A stretch of 64,000 nucleotides of DNA, taken from positions 1-64,000 of the forward strand of contig CAVXLN010000017.1 of assembly GCA_963762435.1 (NCBI GenBank). The letters run 5' to 3'. Made by a program: the position numbers and the translations under genes. Below are positions 59,219 to 64,000 of the stretch, in pieces. The stretch is from JAXDMU01 sp963762435. Its GTDB lineage: Bacteria; Pseudomonadota; Alphaproteobacteria; ATCC43930; CGMCC-115725. Each line of letters opens with the position of its first letter. Position 1 is the stretch's first letter. A model generated the notes under the pieces. The model had not been told where the DNA came from, made no database searches, and saw only the letters and a list, made by a program, of their open reading frames with translations.

Positions 59219-60959
59219 TCAGGCTTCGGAGCGGATGCTGCGGACGACTTCCTCGACCGTCGTCTTGCCTTCGAGGGCTGCCGTGAGGCCGGCATCGAAC
59301 ATCGTGGTCATGCCGGATGCCACGGCGGCACGCTCGATGGCATTATGGTCCGCGCGTGAGAAGATCAGCCGCTCGATCTCTTCATCGGGCGACAGGAACT
59401 CGGCGATCGCCATCCGGCCGCGATAGCCGGTATGGCGGCAATGGCGGGCATCCCACCGGATGCCAGAGCTTGATCGGACGCGCCGTGGTGCGCCTGTCGA
59501 GCTCGAAGCGCCGGATCATCTCCGGCGGGGCATCGACCGGCTGAGCGCACTGCGGCGCAGAGCCGGCGCACCAGCCGCTGGGCCAGCACGCCGCGCAGCA
59601 CGGCGGTGATGAGGTAATCCTCGAGCCCCATGTCGCGCAGCCGCGTGATCGTGGCGGCGGCCGAGTTGGTGTGCAGGGTCGACAGCACCAGATGGCCGGT
59701 CAGCGCGGCCTGCACCGCGATCTGCGCCGTCTCGAGATCGCGGATTTCGCCGACCATGATGACATCGGGGTCCTGGCGCAGGATCGAGCGCAGCAGATTG
59801 GCGAAGCTGAGGCCGATCTGCGGCTTCACCTGGATCTGGTTGATGCCGGTCAGCTGATACTCGATCGGATCCTCGACCGTGACGATCTTGCGTACGATCG
59901 AGTTGAGCTGCAGGAGGCCGGTATAGAGCGTCGTCGTCTTGCCGCTGCCGGTCGGGCCGGTCACCAGCACGATGCCGTTCGGCAGGTCGAGCGAATGCCT
60001 GAACCGCGCGGTGGCTCCCTCCGGCATGCCGAGCTTGCCGAAATCGAACTCGACGGCGGTGCGGTCGAGCACGCGCAGCACGACCGTCTCGCCATAGCAG
60101 CGAGGGCACGGTCGAGATGCGGAAATCGACCTCCTGGCCGCGCACCGCGAGCTTGATGCGCCCATCCTGCGGCAGCCGCCGCTCGGCGATGTCGAGCTTC
60201 GCCATGATCTTGATGCGCGACATGATCGCGGCCTGCGAGTCGCGGCGGCGGCGCCTCGGCCTCGTGCAGCACGCCATCATAGCGATAGCGCACGCGCAGC
60301 CGGTCCTCGAACGGCTCGATATGGATGTCGGACGCCTGGGTCTCGACCGCGCGGGCGATGATCTGGTTGACCAGCCGGATGACCGGCGCTTCGCTGGCGA
60401 GATCCTTGAGCCGCTCGGCATCCTCCTCATGCGGCTCGCCGCCGCCTTCGAGATCGCCGACGATCTCGTCCCTGCCGACACCCTCCTCGGGATAGAGGCG
60501 GGCGAGCGTGGCATCGAGCTCGATCGGCACACCGACCTCGAGGGCGACATGACGGCCGGTCGCGGCGGCGATGACCTGGCGAGTAAAGCTGTCGATCGGG
60601 TCAGTCACGGCGACCGTCACCGACCTGTCATCGGCGGCGAGCGGGACTGCATGGATCTTGCGCAGGAACTTCGCCTTCAGCCGATCCGGCAGGATCGCTT
60701 CCTCCGGATAGCGCTCGGGACCGGCGACCTTGAGGCCGAGCAGGACCGCATAGGATTCCGCGAGGCCGCGCTCCGAGATGAGGCCGAGCTGGATCAGCAC
60801 GAAATCGAGCCGCTGTCCGGTCTCGGCCGCGACACGCCGGGCACGGTCGAGCGTCTTCGGATCGACGAGGCCGTTCTCCAGCAACAGCTGGATGAGCGCG
60901 TCGACCGCGGCTTCCGGGGTGTCGAAGGCGGCGATAGGCCGCGTTGCCTCGATGGTCAT
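59219..60959 (-). pseudogene. gspE: Type II secretion ATPase GspE, broken by four +1 insertions
   Basis: Five frame segments together encode a full GspE of 578 residues. In order: the N1E/N2E domains (MTIEATRPIAAFDTPEAA, VLIQLGLISERGLAESYAVL) to ASDIHIEPFEDRLRVRYRYD; a short segment MSRIKIMAKLDIAERRLPQD to RISTVPSL; the ATPase core with Walker A GPTGSGKTTTLYTGL, VTVEDPIEYQLTGINQIQVK and Walker B DPDVIMVGEIRD; a segment with the first zinc Cys pair; and the end CRHTGYRGRMAIAEFLS. Extra single bases lie near 60245, 60097, 59556 and 59441. The last two fall in the two CxxC zinc pairs. Removing all four restores the protein; as written it is truncated. Confidence 0.9.
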
Positions 60960-61080
60960 GGCGTTGCTGGTACCGATCAGCTTAGCTTCTGGCGGAAGAT
61001 GTGTAGATGACGCGCTCCGAGGCAAGCACAATCGGTGTGGCGACACCTGCCTGTGCCGGGAGAGGCTCTTGTATCACGGG

Positions 61081-61833
61081 ATGCTCTACGAATGGCTGCC
61101 GCCCGTGGTCGCAGCCCCGGTGATCGGCAGTTTCCTCGGCGTGCTTATCCTGCGCCTGCCTGCGGGGCGGCCGATCGGCTGGGCCCGCTCGTGCTGCGAC
61201 AGCTGCGGCCGAGCGCTTGGTTTGCGCGATCTCGTCCCGTTTCTCTCCTACATCGCCCTGCGCGGGCGGTGCCGCCACTGCGGCGCGTCGATCGGCCGCT
61301 TCGCGCTTGCGATCGAGCTCTCGGCATTGATCGTGGCCGTCTGGGCCGCCGGCCTCGATTCGGGGGTGCATCTCTGGGCCGATTGCATCTTCGGCTGGAC
61401 GCTGCTGGCGCTGGCCTGGATCGATGCCGAGCATTTCATCCTGCCCGATGTCCTGACCTTGCCGTTGATCGTCGTCGGGCTGAGCTTCGCCTGGCTCCTC
61501 GAGCCCGAGGCGATCCTCGATCACGCGATCGGGGCAGTCGCCGGCTATGTGCTGTTAAGGCTCGTCGAGCTTCTCTATGCGAGGCTGCGCGGCCGGGCCG
61601 GGCTCGGCGAGGGCGATGCCAAGCTGTTCGCCGCGATCGGCGCCTGGGTCGCCTGGTGGGGGCTGGGCGACGTGCTGCTGATCGCCGCGGTCGCCGGCAT
61701 CGGCGTGGCGCTGGCGAGCGGCGTGCGCGGACGGATCAGGCCGACCACCGTGGTGCCGTTCGGGCCCTGCCTTGGCTTCGCCGCCTGGCTCGTCTGGCTC
61801 TATGGGCCCTTCATCACGATGTCGATGTCTTGA
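61081..61833 (+). CDS. gspO: Prepilin peptidase GspO
   Basis: The 250-residue membrane protein cleaves and N-methylates the pseudopilins. It has the cytosolic zinc-type Cys pairs Cys39-x-x-Cys42 and Cys64-x-x-Cys67 (ARSCCDSCGRALGLRDLVPF, GRCRHCGASIGRFALAIEL). The two catalytic Asp are Asp115 in AWIDAEHFILPD and Asp179 in GLGEGDAKLFAAIGAW. About seven to eight membrane helices are visible. Start ATG 61081, or TTG four codons earlier. It is divergent from gspE and should process GspG-K encoded next door. Confidence 0.93.
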   Translation: MLYEWLPPVVAAPVIGSFLGVLILRLPAGRPIGWARSCCDSCGRALGLRDLVPFLSYIALRGRCRHCGASIGRFALAIELSALIVAVWAAGLDSGVHLWADCIFGWTLLALAWIDAEHFILPDVLTLPLIVVGLSFAWLLEPEAILDHAIGAVAGYVLLRLVELLYARLRGRAGLGEGDAKLFAAIGAWVAWWGLGDVLLIAAVAGIGVALASGVRGRIRPTTVVPFGPCLGFAAWLVWLYGPFITMSMS

Positions 61834-61848
61834 GGGCGATGGCTTGAG

Positions 61849-63216
61849 ATGGAGAGACCCGGTGCAGAAGCCTACCGCACGGCCTTGGGCCTGCTGACCG
61901 AGCATCGGCCGGAGGAGGCGCTGCCGCATGTCCTGACCGCGCGCGCCGAGGCGCCCGAGGATGTCGATATCATGCTGCTTCATGGCCAGATCCTGGTCGA
62001 GCTGCAGCGCTTCGACGAGGCCGAGGCGATCTATCGCGCCGGTCTGGCGCTGGCGCCCGACCGCTATCAGCTGATCAGCCATCTGGGGGTGGTGCTCTTC
62101 GAGCAGGATCGGTTCGAGGAGGCGCTGGCGCTGCTGCGCCAAGCCTTCCGGATGGCGCCGCAGAATGGCCGCGTCGTCGCCAATCTCGCTAATTTCCTCG
62201 ACTTCGCGGGCAGCCTCGACATGGCGCTCGCGGCTTACGAGGCGGCGATGTCGCTGCTGCCGGAAGATCGCGACATCCGGTGCAATTACGGCATGGCGCT
62301 CTTGAGGGCCGGCCGCCTCGCCGAAGGCTGGCCGCTTTTCGAGGCGCGCCGGCGGATTCCGGACCCGATCGAAGCGACCGCGGTACAGCGCCTGCCGCCG
62401 CTCGCCGAGCAGCCGGACCTTGCGGGGCGGCGGATCCTGCTCTTTCACGAGCAGGGGCTGGGCGACACGCTGCAGATGCTGCGCTATGTGCCGCTGCTGA
62501 CGGCGAGAGGGGCCGAACTTGCCCTGCGCGTGCCGCCGCCACTGGCCGCCCTCGTCCCGCTGCTCCCCGAGACCGGGCCGGGGCGCGTGACGCTGGCCGA
62601 CGACAGCGGCACGGAGGGGTTCGATTTCCATTGCCCGATGATGGGATTGCCGCTGGTCTTCGGCACCGTGCTGGAGACGATCCCGAACGGCATCTATCTC
62701 AAGCCGCCCGATGCTGCGCGCGAGCGCTGGCGCGCGGCGCTGGCGCATCTTCCCGGGCCGCGCATCGGCCTCGTCTGGGGCGGCTCGCCGCGCGGCGGCC
62801 TCGATCGACGGCGCAGCATGCCATTCGAGGAATTGCGGCCGCTCTTCGATCTCAAGGGTAGCTTCATCAATCTTCAGCTCGGGGCGCCCGGTGCCAAATG
62901 GCGGCCGCCGCCGCATGCCGCCTCGCTCGATCCCACAGCCTCGCTCGGCGACTTCGCCGAGACGGCGGCGCTGATCGCCAATCTCGACCTCGTCATCACG
63001 GTCGATACCTCGGTCTGCCATCTCGCCGGTGCCATCGGGGCGCCGGTCTGGATGCTCAGCCGGTTCTCCTCCTGCTGGCGCTGGCTGATGGGGCGACAGG
63101 ACAGTCCGTGGTATCAGACTATGCGTATCTTCCGGCAGTCACGCCCTGGCGACTGGGCCGGCGTCGTGGCCGCGACTGTCGAGGCCCTAATAGTCCAGCA
63201 GAAAAATTTGCCCTGA
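61849..63216 (+). CDS. TPR protein with glycosyltransferase-9/OGT-like C-terminal domain
   Basis: The 455-residue cytosolic protein has four to five TPR units (LGLLTEHRPEEALPHVLTAR, ILVELQRFDEAEAIYRAGLA, VLFEQDRFEEALALLRQAFR, LDMALAAYEAAMSLLPEDRD, ALLRAGRLAEGWPLFEARRR). A Rossmann-like domain follows (ILLFHEQGLGDTLQMLRYVP, RIGLVWGGSPRGGLDRRRSM, DLVITVDTSVCHLAGAIGAP and VWMLSRFSSCWRWLMGRQDS). This matches bacterial OGT-like/heptosyltransferase-fold proteins found near flagellar or secretion genes. It starts 15 bases after gspO, so co-transcription is likely; glycosylation of a secreted or pilin protein is inference. Confidence 0.85.
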   Translation: MERPGAEAYRTALGLLTEHRPEEALPHVLTARAEAPEDVDIMLLHGQILVELQRFDEAEAIYRAGLALAPDRYQLISHLGVVLFEQDRFEEALALLRQAFRMAPQNGRVVANLANFLDFAGSLDMALAAYEAAMSLLPEDRDIRCNYGMALLRAGRLAEGWPLFEARRRIPDPIEATAVQRLPPLAEQPDLAGRRILLFHEQGLGDTLQMLRYVPLLTARGAELALRVPPPLAALVPLLPETGPGRVTLADDSGTEGFDFHCPMMGLPLVFGTVLETIPNGIYLKPPDAARERWRAALAHLPGPRIGLVWGGSPRGGLDRRRSMPFEELRPLFDLKGSFINLQLGAPGAKWRPPPHAASLDPTASLGDFAETAALIANLDLVITVDTSVCHLAGAIGAPVWMLSRFSSCWRWLMGRQDSPWYQTMRIFRQSRPGDWAGVVAATVEALIVQQKNLP

Positions 63217-63258
63217 TCTGCTACTCTTTCATCACCCGTTAGAATTTGCACTGTTCGA

Positions 63259-64000
63259 ATGTCCGATCCATCCGCCCTGGTCTCGGTTGGGAGCAGCGTA
63301 TTGAACGTGATTCAGATCAGCATCGGCAATTCGGCAGCCTATCTCGGCGTTGCCTTTGCCTTCTTCGTGTTGTGGCGGCTCGACCGGGGCCGCTTGTGGA
63401 ATTTGCTGTGGAGCCTCGGGCACGCTCTCTTGGCACTCGCCTCGCTCGCCACTAACGTCGCGCGGGCGACCGGCTTCGGCGTGGCGGAGACGATCGCATC
63501 AATTGTGTTCGGCATCGCGGCGGCGATCCTGCTCGAGGGTGCGCGCAACCTGGCGGGGCGCGTCTTCCAACTTCGCAGGGTGGCGTTGACGGCATTCGCG
63601 CTCGCGCTCGCTATCCTGCTGATCGGGCAAATCAGCGTTACTTACGATAACTACGCTTCCAGCGCGATCTCGGCGCTTGTCTATATTCTCATCGGTTTGC
63701 GGCTGCCGCGACAGGCCGGCTCGGCCTACCGTTATCTCGGCTTGCTGCTGCTCCTGCGCGCGGCCGTGGTCCTGGCGCTGCCCGTCATGATCGTCCACGG
63801 GTTTGATGTGGAGGGGCTCATCATCGCCAATATCTCGATTGTGGCGACCGGCATCGGGCTCCTGTCGGCGGCTCTCATCGATCATGACCGAAATCTCAAG
63901 GCGGCCGAGGCGGGGATGCGCCGACGCACCGACGAGCTGATGCACGCGAACAAGCATCTCGAGGATTTGATGGTCTATCTCGAGCTTCGGAATGCCGAAT
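63259..64000 (+). CDS. Membrane-bound sensor protein, 5' part (cut by window end)
   Basis: From ATG 63259 the frame is open to the window edge (247 codons). It encodes about seven hydrophobic segments (YLGVAFAFFVLWRL, SIVFGIAAAILLE, LTAFALALAILLIGQISVTY, AISALVYILIGLRLP, YLGLLLLLRAAVVLALPVMI, IIANISIVATGIGLLSAALI). A charged helix follows at the edge (DHDRNLKAAEAGMRRRTDEL, MHANKHLEDLMVYLELRNAE), typical of the linker before a GGDEF, EAL or histidine-kinase output domain. Which output follows cannot be seen. Confidence 0.7.
   Translation, partial: MSDPSALVSVGSSVLNVIQISIGNSAAYLGVAFAFFVLWRLDRGRLWNLLWSLGHALLALASLATNVARATGFGVAETIASIVFGIAAAILLEGARNLAGRVFQLRRVALTAFALALAILLIGQISVTYDNYASSAISALVYILIGLRLPRQAGSAYRYLGLLLLLRAAVVLALPVMIVHGFDVEGLIIANISIVATGIGLLSAALIDHDRNLKAAEAGMRRRTDELMHANKHLEDLMVYLELRNAE

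Noticed and set aside
57750..59426. 558-codon open frame on the plus strand across gspH, gspF and the end of gspE
   Set aside because: It is antisense to well-recognised genes and its translation is a His/Arg/Gln-rich shadow without family features.
59219..60959. Programmed ribosomal frameshifting in gspE, fliI and the GlxA-type regulator
   Set aside because: There is no shared slippery motif, no stop codon placed at the shift points, and four successive +1 shifts in one gene would be without precedent in bacteria.
1..64000. tRNA, rRNA, insertion sequences, integron or origin of replication
   Set aside because: I looked for cloverleaf ends, transposase motifs, terminal inverted repeats and DnaA-box clusters and saw none that I could support by eye.

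Overview
The window is GC-rich chromosomal DNA from an alphaproteobacterium. The clearest marker is ctrA lying next to a fliI-fliJ flagellar pair, an arrangement typical of that class. Gene content (MocR and GlxA-type regulators, ExbBD-TonB, a DcaP-type porin, DUF1491 and DUF1499 proteins, a type II secretion operon) fits a free-living soil or water organism, perhaps Rhodospirillales-like; that placement is inference. I see no rRNA, tRNA, CRISPR array, integrase or transposase.

Layout. 0-11 kb: a decayed small gene, an acyl-CoA synthetase, a secreted YXWGXW-repeat protein, small hypothetical genes, a Phd/PIN toxin-antitoxin pair, and a GlxA-type regulator divergent from an HD-domain protein. 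11-22 kb: MocR and XRE-cupin regulators, an OpgC-like membrane protein, an SGNH hydrolase, a coupled GNAT/DMT pair, an exbB-exbD-tonB operon next to the stub of a TonB-dependent receptor, and a two-gene chromate transporter divergent from a LysR regulator. 22-25 kb: ctrA, fliI, fliJ. 25-33 kb: a large beta-propeller-like protein, DUF1499 and DUF1491 proteins, a glutathione peroxidase, a TPR/glycosyltransferase-like protein with a coupled small gene, and an NAD(P)-binding protein divergent from a LysR regulator. 33-40 kb: a 963-residue FAD/Fe-S dehydrogenase, a trimeric porin and a serine-glyoxylate aminotransferase, which may form a 2-hydroxy-acid/glyoxylate module. 40-50 kb: palindromic repeats, a TauD/TfdA dioxygenase, a lytic-transglycosylase-like protein, a second proline-rich TonB-like protein, a bifunctional penicillin-binding protein, a YgjP-type metalloprotein, two tandem tiny paralogues, and a cNMP-gated patatin. 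50-62 kb: a nearly complete type II secretion system (gspE-F-H-I-J-L-M-C-D-K on the minus strand, gspG and gspO on the plus strand). The window ends in a TPR/glycosyltransferase-like protein and the start of a membrane sensor.

The most unusual sequence-level feature is a set of nine single-base insertions, all +1, that break four otherwise intact genes: gspE (four), fliI (two), the GlxA-type regulator (two) and one small hypothetical gene (one). Removing one base at each site restores full-length conserved proteins. They are either clustered sequencing or assembly errors or very recent inactivations; if real, both type II secretion and flagellar export lack their ATPase. Other points of interest are four 10-bp direct repeats and a minus-strand terminator in the 29.6-29.9 kb gap, a two-copy double-hairpin intergenic repeat, and the receptor stub beside exbBD-tonB.
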